Assembly (NCBI GenBank): GCA_958496175.1
Contig: OY292276.1
Span: 50,729,080-50,793,079 of the forward strand
Reading direction: 5' to 3'
Source of the DNA: Sisyra terminalis
Taxonomy: Eukaryota; Arthropoda; Insecta; Neuroptera; Sisyridae
Length of the DNA: 64,000 nucleotides
The stretch's first letter is position 1. Each line of letters begins with the position of its first letter. Below the pieces are notes generated by a model. That model was not told where the DNA came from. It was given only the letters and a program-made list of their open reading frames with translations, and did not search any database. Made by a program: the position numbers and the translations under genes. Shown piece after piece: positions 22,349 to 34,907 of this stretch.

Positions 22349-25283
22349 AAATGTTAAATTTATAATTTTTTGTTTTTGACAACAATTATATTTTATAATG
22401 TATGTTATATCAATGAAAAATGGCGCTGGCTATTCTTTCCTGTTGTCCTTTTTACATGATTTTGATTATTTTCATTGCAAAACGAATTATTGCCGTGTTA
22501 GTTGATATTTTTTATTATTTATTTGTAGACAGTGAGGTAATTTTCATATGCCATTTTCATTATTTTAATGCGTTATTGGAACGAAGAAAATAATACAGGA
22601 TAAAAGCTCAAAGCTTTATCAAATTCAATTATATTATTCTCAAGAAAAATTTTGAAAAATTTGAAATAGAAATGTTAGTTGTTTAATTAAATTAAATTGG
22701 CCTAGTCATTCAAAAAATGAATATAAATTTAAAAAAAAATGATTATAAAGTCATGCATTCATTCTGACGAAGCAAAGGCTTGGGTGATACAATCAATTGT
22801 GCCAATTAGAAGGATAACATGATCCAGTGGTTATATGAAAGGACAATAAAACATTTAATTAATATAAGCATATTATAAAATATAAAAAAAAATATTGTTA
22901 TATTTACGAAAAAGATTTAAACTAATTTACAAGATGTATTTAAAATTTTGCCATTCCTTTTTTGTTGCAAGAATGTCAATGTATTTAAATAAAACCAAAA
23001 AAAAAACTTTAAATATTTTTAGATGATTGAAAGGCAATTTACTGATTGGCAAAATTATATACGAAAAATACTTTACATCACATGAGAATAATGTAAAATG
23101 TAAATATTTAAAGCATGGCATATTTTCGATCTTCTTATACCTATGTGTTCTATATTGTAAAACTCATTAAAGAATATTTAATTGTTATATATACAATTAT
23201 TCAATAGTAGTTAGTCATATCTCTAAAATAACAATTATCAAGTCTATATAATGTTAGAGATCAATGTATTAATCAAAATGAAAAAAAATCCATGTTAGTA
23301 GTTATAGATGAAATTGATGAAAATTAGAAAAGAAAATGAAAGAAAAATATATAAACGTATATATGTTAATGTTGTAAAAATCGATGTTAAATATTTGTCA
23401 AATGAAAATTAACTAATTATTTATCGACGTTTACCAGTTTTGAACAAATATCTTTTATTTTCAAATAGTACAAGAACTAGCGACCTTCCAAAAATATTTT
23501 TAAATGGCCGGTTTTTTGATATGGTCTTTCATTGTTGCGGTACATCTGCCACCTAACAATTGTTGCGTTATTTTTGTGTAGCTTCTTCTTTGCCTATATC
23601 TAGCATTCTAATTACCATAGAATACTCATTTAAAGTTATAGAAAATTGCCAGAACTTGATCTATCAAGTCTTTTTATTTAATTTTACTATTCAATAAACT
23701 GGGAAAAAATAGTTTATCGTCGGGAAATTAAAGTTCATTTTTGGCTTGGTTTGTCTTCGTATAGCCTTAGTGCATCTGAGAAAAAAAGTCTTTCCATCCT
23801 TTTTATTTCCAGTATTTGAAAAAAAAATCAGGTTTTGCTATTTGAAAGTCAGTGTGCATTGTTATGTTTCCAACGTTTAATCCTGGATTGCTAGTAAAGC
23901 TTATTTGGATGATTTTAGTTTATTTTAAAGAAATAAAGTCTTATTATGTTATCAAAGTCTCAGGGGTTCATATGTTCCCGGAAAAGAGAATAGACTGTAC
24001 CAAACAGTACCAATTGAAAACATGAAATTAAAATGTTGAAAAGGGCGCTAGTTCTCAAACTAGAAAGTTTCAAAAGATCAAAGTTAAATATTATTTTCTG
24101 AGTTTTGTATTTATTTTTTATACATATCACAATGAATCTATAAGTTCAGCAAAAAAAAATTTAAAAAATATAATATAAATGTTTAGTTAGAGATAAGACC
24201 GTAATACATCAGTGTTCGTTAATTTTATTTTGCAAACTATGATTGCTTCTGTCGAAGCGCAAATTTTTTACATTATTTTTTGTTAATTTATGTGCCATTG
24301 ATGAGATTATGCTTTTCGAATTTGTTTTAACAAAATATAATATCTATAATTAATTATAGCGCTAATCAATGTATGTATATAATAAAATATTGTTTTAATT
24401 ATTAAATCAATATTTTTTTTTGTTTTTAATTTACTCTTTTACAATTAGTCGATTGGAAAAAATATTAATTATCCAGTAAAATTTAAAATCAGCATTAAAA
24501 TTGTAGCTAATGTCAAAAAGTCAATAATAAAACTAATATTAATGCAACTTCAAGTGATGTAAATTTAAAAAAAAATAAGACAAGAAAATTTATCTCAAAA
24601 TAGCTATTCAAATACGAAATGTTGGTTTACTTTTCAAACGCAAAAAGCTCCGAATAATTTTAAAGGATGAAGAATTAAAATTAAATGACTTGCACTTTGG
24701 ATACTGGTTGTACTTAAGACTCATGAGATTGCTTAATTTGTAATACTATTTTGAGATCACGGAAATGCTAATCAAATTAAATTGCTGCAAACTTAGTTTT
24801 CAATAAATCGCAGTAGATGAATCAATTAGAGAAAAATCCGACCAAAAATCAGGCAATTTGGACCAACGTAAACGTAGAACATAGAATTTTTAAAAAAATT
24901 CTACAAAAGAATTAAATAGCTACATAAAATTAAACAAAATTAAATGATCGACACAACATTTCTCGTCACAATTATAACTTGGGGAAAAATGCTATCAAAA
25001 ACATAAAAGAAAAAAATATTTTTGAGAAATTTTAATCAGAATCAAAATACAATTTTAAAAATGATTATACGTATGTTATTCATATTGATATTCTTGAAAA
25101 AAATATTTACAGTTGCATTAAACGATTATACATTGTAGTAGTAAAATCATAATTATAACATAAACATTCACTTTTTTCATTATTTTAATAATTTAATGTA
25201 ATTTATACATATAATTTTATTATATTGTATTAATAAAAATATAAGTTTTACGTGTACAATAGTTCTTTCATTCCTGTAGATAT
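22349..25283. other. Convergent intergenic region between EAAT and Tsp
   Basis: Contains the 3' UTRs of both genes. Otherwise AT-rich with no supported gene, RNA or mobile element. Confidence 0.55.
22845..22850 (+). terminator. Candidate EAAT polyadenylation signal AATAAA
   Basis: AATAAA about 500 nt after the EAAT stop codon; several other AATAAA hexamers occur in this AT-rich stretch, so use is only inferred. Confidence 0.3.
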
Positions 25284-25289
25284 TTTATT
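25284..25289 (-). terminator. Candidate Tsp polyadenylation signal AATAAA
   Basis: TTTATT on the plus strand, so AATAAA in the Tsp sense, about 130 nt after the stop codon. Confidence 0.45.
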
Positions 25290-25417
25290 AAGTAAAAAAG
25301 TTTTAAGAATTTTGTGGTATTCAGGATGCGGGTAGGAGTTTAAAAAAACACACTTAACACACAGAATATTAAAAATAATTAAGTTTTCAAACCATTATTT
25401 TAGTATTTTTACTACTT

Positions 25418-25509
25418 TTAATGGGGGATCGGGAGTTTTGAATCATCGATATGTACTTCAGATCGAAGCCTTGGTGGAAGTTCGCGATATATAGCTTCAG
25501 GAACGTTAT
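25418..25509 (-). CDS. Tsp: Tsp exon 14 (C-terminal tail, stop)
   Basis: Acceptor CTTTTTTTAG; reads [20 protein letters not shown] and ends KLPIPH, TAA at 25420-25418. The tail is variable among insects. Confidence 0.92.
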
Positions 25510-28500
25510 CTAAAAAAAGTAAAATAAATAAAATTTACACAAAACTACGCCATTGATTTTTTAAAGAGAACTTACCGTTACAGCGATACACCAAGTCTGA
25601 CCAAATTATCATTTCCTGTGAGAAACAGAATACACCTAATCGTCCCCCCTTAAGAGTCGAATCAAAAACGTTTCCTGAATCTGCTACAACATCTTCCCCT
25701 TCAAATATTCTTAAACGAATAAGTCCAATTTTCGGACGATGCAAAAGTAACCACCTATAAGCGGTTTTTTCTTTCCATCCCATATTTCTAGGATCTTTCC
25801 ATAACAAACGGACCTTAAACGATCAACAATTAATGCAAACCAAAAACAATTTTTTATCTCCTACTTGATTTTCTGTATCTCCTGTATGCCACAATGAATT
25901 TCTCAACATTTGTCCCGGACCTGTATTTGAATCCACCAATTTCAATTGTATTCCAGGTTCTGCTACAGCTCGGAAAGGAGTTGCTTGCCAATAAGTTTGT
26001 GTGTTTTTCTTCCACATTACAGTATAGAATTTGTGATTGTTTTGATAACTGTAAAATAAGATTCGTTTCAATGACTGAAAATTGATTATTTAAGGAACTT
26101 TTTCATCAATTACCTGAATATAAATCCAACATAATCATCGTCAATTTCAGTGTCGACAAAGAAAGTTCCCTCAAAATCAACCCCACCAAATGAATCATAC
26201 CCTACTGCAAGACCTGGATCACTATTCATGGTTTGAACGATTTCTGCACCTTTGTTGTAAATAACCCAATTTGGATCAATTTGAGAGTCACCTTCAGGAT
26301 CTAACACAACTGTTTGATAGGTACTATAATATTTAAAAAGTAAATGAAATTTATTAGATATGGTAAAGACTAAATTTGTATTTTTTAAACTTACCTAAAA
26401 TCGGTCGAATAAATTTTAGAATTGTTGGGGCAATTATCAAGGTAGTTTGGAACTGTATCCCTATCATAATCATCCTCGCAAATATCTCCTAATCCATCTC
26501 CTGAGATTTAAAAAAATAAAAGATAAATTCATAATAGGAAAATCAATTAGTTATAATACCGTTTGCATCTTCTTGATCTGGATTGTAAACCAATGGACAA
26601 TTATCTCTATGATTTGGAAGTCCATCATTATCAATATCTGGATCGCAAGCGTCTCCTCTGCCATCATTGTCAGTATCCAATTGATCACTGTTTGCTATTT
26701 TTGGACAATTATCTCTGCTGTCTTGAATTCCATCCCTATTTTTTTCCGTGAAAATTAGTTTCAAAAACTAATTTAAATTAACTAATACAAACCTATCCCG
26801 ATCATTTAAGTTATCACAAGCATCTCCAACTAAATCGTTATCAACATCTGATTGATTTGGATTAGGTATTCTTGGACAGTTATCACATACGTCTCCCAAA
26901 CCATCACCATCCGAATCCCTTTGATCTCGATTTGCTTTCTTTGGACAATTATCCAGATGATTTAAAATTCCGTCATTATCAATATCATCGTCGCAGGCAT
27001 CGCCAATACCATCTTTATCCACGTCTTCTTGGTCTAAATTTGGTATGGTAGGACAATTATCGCAAGCATCTCCCATTTTATCGGCTCCATCCTGATCAGT
27101 ATCTAATTGATCGGGATTATGCACCAACGGACAATTATCTGGACTGTTTAAAATTCCATCGTTATCAGCATCTTTGTCACAAGCATCTCCTTCACCATCT
27201 TTGTCAGCGTCTTCTTGCCCTGAATTTGGAATTGTTACACAGTTATCCTGAAAATAAATGAAATGTTTATTCTTGATTTAATTTAAGTTTTTACAGAATT
27301 ACTTTTCGGCAACGAGTATCTGGACATCCCAAGTCATAATCGGGCCATCCATCCAAATCTCGGTCAGGTCCACAAATAAAACCATCTCCAGCCCATCCAA
27401 CTCGACATTTACATTTATATGTGTTTCGTCCGGCATGTCGACAGTCTGCATTTTTATCACAAATATTTCCATCTGGGCATAATCCAGGATTGTTTCGACA
27501 TCCTATTGTTTGATTACCGAGAAATCCTGGTCTAAATATAACACAGTTATTTGTTTTTAGAATAACAAATGTTGATGTCTTACTTGCAAGGTCCGCAGTG
27601 GAAGGATCCATCCGTATTGGTACATAATGAATTAGGGGCACATCCACCATTTCTGTCGGCACATTCGTCAATATCGTAACATCTTTGTCGATTCCGGGCG
27701 GCATATTCTAAACCAACTCCTTGAAGTCCGTTGCTTCCTGTAAATCCTGCAGGACAAGCGTCACAACGGAAACCAGGAGCGAGATTTGTACAACGTACTC
27801 GTGGATCGCACGGTTCTGCCAAATCACACTAAAAGAAAATATTGCAAAGTTAATTTTGTTAATTGGTTTTTGAAAGAATGTTATTACTTCATCTAAATCG
27901 TGACATTCGGTTCCATTGCCTGTGGAACCAACAGGACATGGTCCACAACGATAATAAGGTGCTGCATCAATGGCTTGGCATTGAACTCCTGAGAAATTAA
28001 AAAAAAAATGTAAAGACTTAATTATTAATGATTTTTTTTTGGTATATTAAGTTCGTATTAATTGAAATTATTGTAGGAATTTTATATGAACAAGTAAAGT
28101 TTTTGTGATGTGTTTCAAGAATTAATTGCATGTGTAAGAAATGTTCGTTTTTCTTACTTACCAACTTCCGAAGAATTTAATTTAAGCTATTAAGAATCGC
28201 ATTTACTTGCCCATTTCATCGATTTTTTTTGAAACCTCTAACTAGAATGCCAATTAAAGTTTTTTTGGAATTTTTGAATAAAATTTATAGGTAATTGTTG
28301 TTCCTAAGTTATTTTATTGCCATTGCAAACTATTAAAAGTACATTAATACAAACATTTTTTTTTAAATAATATTGTACAAACATTGACCGTTAATAATCA
28401 TTTTCGTAATCATTACCTGAATAACATGGGTTAAATTGGCATCCTGTTCTTCTAGAGCAGTGTTCTCCATTGCCTTCGTATCCAGAAGGACAAGGTCCAC

Positions 28501-31500
28501 ACTGGAATCCTTCAGATGTGTCATAACATCGCACTCCTGAGAAACAAGGTCTATCGGCACAAGTTCGTCCAGGTCGGCAACGAACTCCATCTCCAATATA
28601 TCCTCGGGGACAAGCTCCACAACGTGGTCCTTGCACAGTATCATAACATTGAACTCCTTGGAAACAAGGAAGTGGGTTATTTGCACAAGAAATTCGTATT
28701 GGTTCGGGTCTTCCAGGTTTACATGCGTCGCAATTATTGATATAATCACGAAGATTTTTAATTTCAGTACGTTGGTGATCAACTTCGATTTGTAATTTCC
28801 GTACCGTTGATAAAAGTTCGTTTAATGTTTTTAACAGTCGTTCATCTGTGTAACAATCGAAAAAGATATTTATTTTTAAATTATGACAAAGAAAAATTCA
28901 AAATTACCGTCCAGATCTAAATGAGTAATGGTAATATCTCCTCGACGATTGTATAATATTTCATTGGCAGTCGGGGACGGTTCGACTGCTTGCATTTGCT
29001 CTTCAATATCTTCTTTGGATATATCAGAAACTGGACAGTTGTTATGGACTAGAACATTTTGTAAGCTACGTTTTATCTCCACATCCATAATATATCGCTT
29101 TTCACGAACCTAAAATGGAGCTTTTATTATTATTTTTTTCATTTATTGATTTTTAGAAAGTTCCTTTCTATCAGTTTAACTGTGATGTTTTATTTGATTA
29201 ATCTAGAATAATATAAGTTATTGTTGATTGTTTTAAAATTAAAATACATCGTCCCACATAGCAATTGTAGTTGATTTCCTATCATATCCAAATACAGACA
29301 TTGTGGAAATTCTTGATAAAGTGTGCGATTAACTATCACACACCATCTGTCTATATAGTTTATAAACATCAACAATTCTTGAGAAATGCCCATCGATTTC
29401 AAAACTACGAAAAAATCTATAAATTTTAATATCTCAATTGTCCAATTAATTATTTTAATTAGTTGGTGAGCGATGCGATTTCTTGAAAATTGAAGGATAT
29501 TCGAAGGCGCCGTTTAAATACTTGGTGCAATTGTTGCAAAACATTCACTCCTAATACTTCAACATGAAATGAATTGCACAATTTCTCATAATATATGCTG
29601 AGTGTATACCGGTAAATCTTATTTTTTTTCTGAGAAAATAACACATTTGTATTCCACTTTATTGTTTTAATTGACGCAATAGTTAAATCACTTTCCGTAA
29701 ATGGATTTATCTTTTATAAGAGCATTATTGGGCGCTTAACTTAAAAGTAAATTGCCCGAGAGTAGTTTATAATGGGAATATGATGATTATCAAAATGAAA
29801 AAATAAAAATAAAAGTGTACTTATTGAAATTATTGTTGTTTTCTATGAAATGTCAAGTAGGTACTTGTATTTTTAAAATTAAAATATAACGAATGTGGGA
29901 TTTTTATAATACGTCTTGATATTTAGTAATTCATATTTACCTATTTACAACATTAAGTTAAAAAATATTAATTTTACTGAACAAAAAAGAGCAGAATAAT
30001 AATCTTAAATTTTTTATTGTTTTTAAGTGCCCCTTTTTTACAAAACTTAAAGAGTTTCAAATTTTAAAGTGTCTATTCATTACTGTTAAGATCTTCAGCA
30101 TTTTTTTTATATTTTTCTTAGTTGTATGATATAAGTTAGGTGTAATAATCACTAAATCACTAATACTCAAATATATTCAAATATATTCAAGATGCTTTTT
30201 GAAATCATTTAAAAATTAATTCAAAAAGGCATAAACAATTCGATCCCCTTGTAAGTTTATATAGAAAGATATATACCTACAGATTATTAATTTCAAACTT
30301 CTGTTATAGACGAAATTTATTCTCAAAAGTATTTTGGTGTTAATATGAAATAAATACTTATGCTCGAGCCTTTATATTTGGTGAAGGTTTTAAATAACGC
30401 TTTAAATAAAAGATTGATTTTCCAATAGTGATTCAAGCTGCAATAATATTAAGCTAATTAATTTTGCAAAAGGGAATGGAAGTCTGTTTAAAGATAATTT
30501 ACATCGAAAGTAACACAATTAAAAAATAAGTGTTTGAAGATCGAAAACTGTTTTCAACGTCATGAAAAATTCATGATCATCAAAATATCTAATTGTTACT
30601 TATCAAATATTTATAAACATTTTACGTTCGTCATTAAATTTTTAATTCAGAATAAACTCAATTTTGCTTATATATATATTAGACTGATTCAAAAAAAAAA
30701 ATATTTTTTTTTCTTAATTATATCGAAAATATTGTTGGGAATGACAAAAAAAAATCCTGTGGAAGTTTAAGCTCTTGATATTAATTTTAAGAGGTACCGC
30801 ATCACAAATTTCGATTTTCTATTTAAATAACGTGGGAACAATATTCTCTTGCACTTTGGAATTTTATAGCTCACGTTGGTGACAATACTTCGGAATGACC
30901 AAGGTATATTCTTGTAGAAAATTAAACGATCTACAAAAAAGGTGATCTTACAAGTTTTTGATATATTTATTCCTTCAAAAGTTATTCGAGGTCAAAGTTG
31001 AACAAAAGAGAAATTTTAAAATTTTATGGGACATTTTTTGTAGAGCACTTCTTTTCCATAACTTTTCTCTATAAAAGTTTTGATATTTTTCACAGGTCCT
31101 AAGTTATTTGCATTAAACTGAAAATATTCGTAAGTTTATTGTTTTAAATTAATAATATTCCCTGAAATATTATATTTTTAACATATTTTTTTTTTATTTT
31201 AATTAAATAACTTAGGACCGGTGAAAAATATCAAATACTTTAATAGAGATAAGTTATAGAAAAAAAAGTGCTCTACAAAAAATGCCCTGCAAAATTTTCT
31301 CATAAAATTGATGGTTGCGTCAAAAAATTGAAAAATTAATTAAAATTTCTCTTTAATTCAACTTTGACCTCGAATAACTTTTGAAGGAATAAATATATCA
31401 AAAAGTTCTTTTACAAGTTATTAAATTGCTTTAATCTTAAATTATTATTAGTTCAACTTGGGTCGATAAAAGGCAATTGAATATCATTATTTTCAAAAAT

Positions 31501-34075
31501 GACGCCAGTTTCCATTCTTCCGTATATTCTTTAAAATATTACAATATTTATTAAATTATTTGGGTAATTACCATGGCTGAACCCCTCTCATCTACAAATT
31601 GAGGAAACAGCCAAACTCAAACTATTGATTGTCTTGATTAAAATGATGAATAGTTATTTAAATTTATTAATCATCATTATTAGATATTTTATTGTAGTAA
31701 ATTATTTATAAATCTGAGATATTATAGTACCTTTGTTGTATGAATCAAAATTAATTTTTGTCTTTGTATTTCGGAGGATCTTTGTCCTAAAGTGTTATAA
31801 CTGCTGTTTTTGTGCCTATTTGCAAATAAAAAAAATTACATATACCAAATGACTATAGATCGATAACGTTAATTTCTAATTTAGCTTAAAAAATTTGTAA
31901 ATTTCGTGGATATAATTTATCGTATGATTTCATGATTAAAAGTAATTTAATATCGAAAGAATAGTATTGTTTCTTAACAATAATGTACTAATTTTGCACA
32001 TGCAATTTCAATAAAATATATGTTTTACAAAGCTCGGATGAAAGCTCTATAATTACTCTTTAATTACTTTTCTTGAATTAACCAAATCATTTAATAATGC
32101 AAATGTAAACTGTTTATCTTTGTTACACAAATCAAAGGAGGAGAAATAAATTAAGATGACGAAATTTAAGTAGTTTAATACAAAAGTTGCTCCATTAAAG
32201 AAAATTTGGCTTAAATAGAAGTCACAAGTATACGAAATATGCATGTTAAATGTAACTTACATAATATAAACCAATATAATGAGAAATAATACCAACTATT
32301 ATATAAACCAAATTAATCACACTGATTCATTATCTTTGGAAAATCCTTGGGAATAAAGTATAAAAGGAAATTGTTTATTTATAGTCGGTGACACAATTCA
32401 AAATTATAAATATACCTTAACTAGTGTAGCTTTACTAGTGTAAATTATTAGCATAATAATTGGTTAATTAATTCATTTTGGTCTTTGTTTCTGACAACCA
32501 TATTAAAGCACCTTTAAGCCAATTAGTTGTCTATTTTTTTGAGTAATTTAAAATAATTTAATGACTTCCATAAACTTCCGTAGCTTATTTCCATGAGAAA
32601 AACAAATTCCCCGTATTTGTCGTTTGATATCAATTTCCCTTTCAAGTGCTATAACTTTAGAAAAAATCAAATCATATTTTCTTCAGGGTTTTAAAAATCA
32701 TTTACAACTTTATAATATATTTCAATAAAGGTGTTTCCGTTGTTTGACACAATAGTAATTTTTTTTTAAAAAGTACCATTATGATAAACAGAATGTCTTC
32801 AATATATGGTATTTGATGATAACAATACCTAGAATACATACATATGTATTCATATTATGATATAGAAAACTTTTTATGATTGAAAAATTTACATGGAAAT
32901 TACGCACAAATGGTTTATAAAGGAAAATTTTTCAATTGTAAAAGATAACGACTTTTTTTATTGCCTTCTTAAAAAAAATAATTTCTTATTAAAAAAAAAT
33001 CTCTTGAAAATAGCATCTGTGGCAAACATTTTAAATGTATAGAAAAGAAATTCCGTTGCTGTAATCATTAAACACTCATTTACCTTCAATAAATTACGTT
33101 TTTAAGTTATGAAATACACTTTTCTTTTAATGTTGAAAAAATAATAAATTTTGAATAAAATATTAAAAACTTGAAAAAAAATATAATTTTAATCAATTAT
33201 TCAAAACGAAATGTAAATCAAATTTTTAATTGAGTTACATAACATGTGTGTTTAGCATTAATTGGTTGGGGTTAAAAATAAATGATATCACCGACTGGAT
33301 AAGACTCGAAGAATATTTTCATTGACTTATTAATTTCGTTTATAATATTTTCCGGAACGAAGAGCTAAATAAGATAATTGAAAATCATTCTTGACAGCCA
33401 AGTGGTTCAATTAGCCGAATTCAACTATTACATACTATATTTCGTGTATAATTTAAGCCCACGCTTTACGATTCGACCCACATTATCTTATCCACAGCCT
33501 TGCCAGCAGCCAATAAATTATTATTTCACCGAATGAACACAATGATATAATCAAATGCACAATAAACGTTTCGATTTTTCAAATTTACATACTCTTACGT
33601 CACTAATGTCAACTTTAACGAGCTAACGAACATCTTTCCAACGATTATTACGTCCAAATTGATCTCTTAATTTGGCGACCGAGAAACTAATTCTATGCAT
33701 TTGTTGAAAAAAACGACGATAAAATCGACAATTTTTCCGACTATAAATTGGCTGCTTAATGTTATTTATTTGAAAATGCATCAAATATATCCGCCGGCTA
33801 TTTTCTTCATTAGAAATCGAAGTATTGATTTCTCTAATTCGTTCAAGGAATTATGGACTTAGAGTTTTTGGTTTTAACAGTAGTGACTTACCAAAAATTA
33901 ATTATTTTTTAGTACCATTATTTATTGAAATGAAAGTTTTAAATCATTTTTACTTTACAGACTATTTAACAGATAAAAAAATAAAAAAATTCAAGTTTAA
34001 TGGAATGATGAGTCGAGTTCCAAACACAAAATAACTACGGGAGTTTTACGGGGCAGTATTTTTGGACCAACGCTG

Positions 34076-34147
<72 letters not shown>

Positions 34148-34873
34148 TCAAAGTTTTAAATGGAAATAACACGGGAAAAGTTCTGCTGATTTTTTGTTAT
34201 TTTTTTTCATCATGAAATAATGAACAGATCATGTCGACCAATGACAATTCTTATAGCAAATTTAACGTTCTACAAAAAAGGTCTCTAATGATTTTTTGCT
34301 AACTCTAACAGTTTCAGAGTTATTTAAGGTCATAGTTGAAGCTTAAGTCAATTCTACGATTTTTCTATTTCTACGTCGTTAAATGATTTAAAAATGAAAA
34401 AAAAGATAATAATTCATAACGGTTACCTTGGAAGTTTTCTAAAAAAAAAGAAAAAAAAACTATTGAGATTAAGAATTTTTATTCTTTTTTCATTTTTAAA
34501 TCATTAAACGACGGTAGAAATAGAAAAAACGTAAAATTGACTTAAGCTTCAACTATGACATTAAATAACTCAGAAACCGTTAGAGTTAGCAAAAAATTAT
34601 AAGAAACCTTTTTGTAGAGCGTTAAATTTGATATAAGAATTGTCATTGGTCGACATGATCTGTTTATTATTTCATGATGAAAAAAAAATTCAAAAAAATA
34701 ACAGAACTTTTTCCGTGTTATTTCCATTTAAAACTTTGGTGTCGGGGGGGTCGGGTTAAAATTAAAATTAAGAGCTATAAATTGGCATGAGTTTTTTTTA
34801 ATAGATTTAGAACCGATTTAGGACTATCGTGAAAAAAATTTCGGATAAACCCTAAACAAGGAGCACCCTAAAT

Positions 34874-34907
<34 letters not shown>

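Noticed and set aside
26447..26758. Plus-strand open frames over the Tsp exons, also 25894-26085 and 28516-28740
   Set aside because: Shadows of well-supported minus-strand thrombospondin exons.
33560..33600. ACGTTTCG, checked as another hammerhead-like site
   Set aside because: No hairpin or CUGANGA on the correct side.
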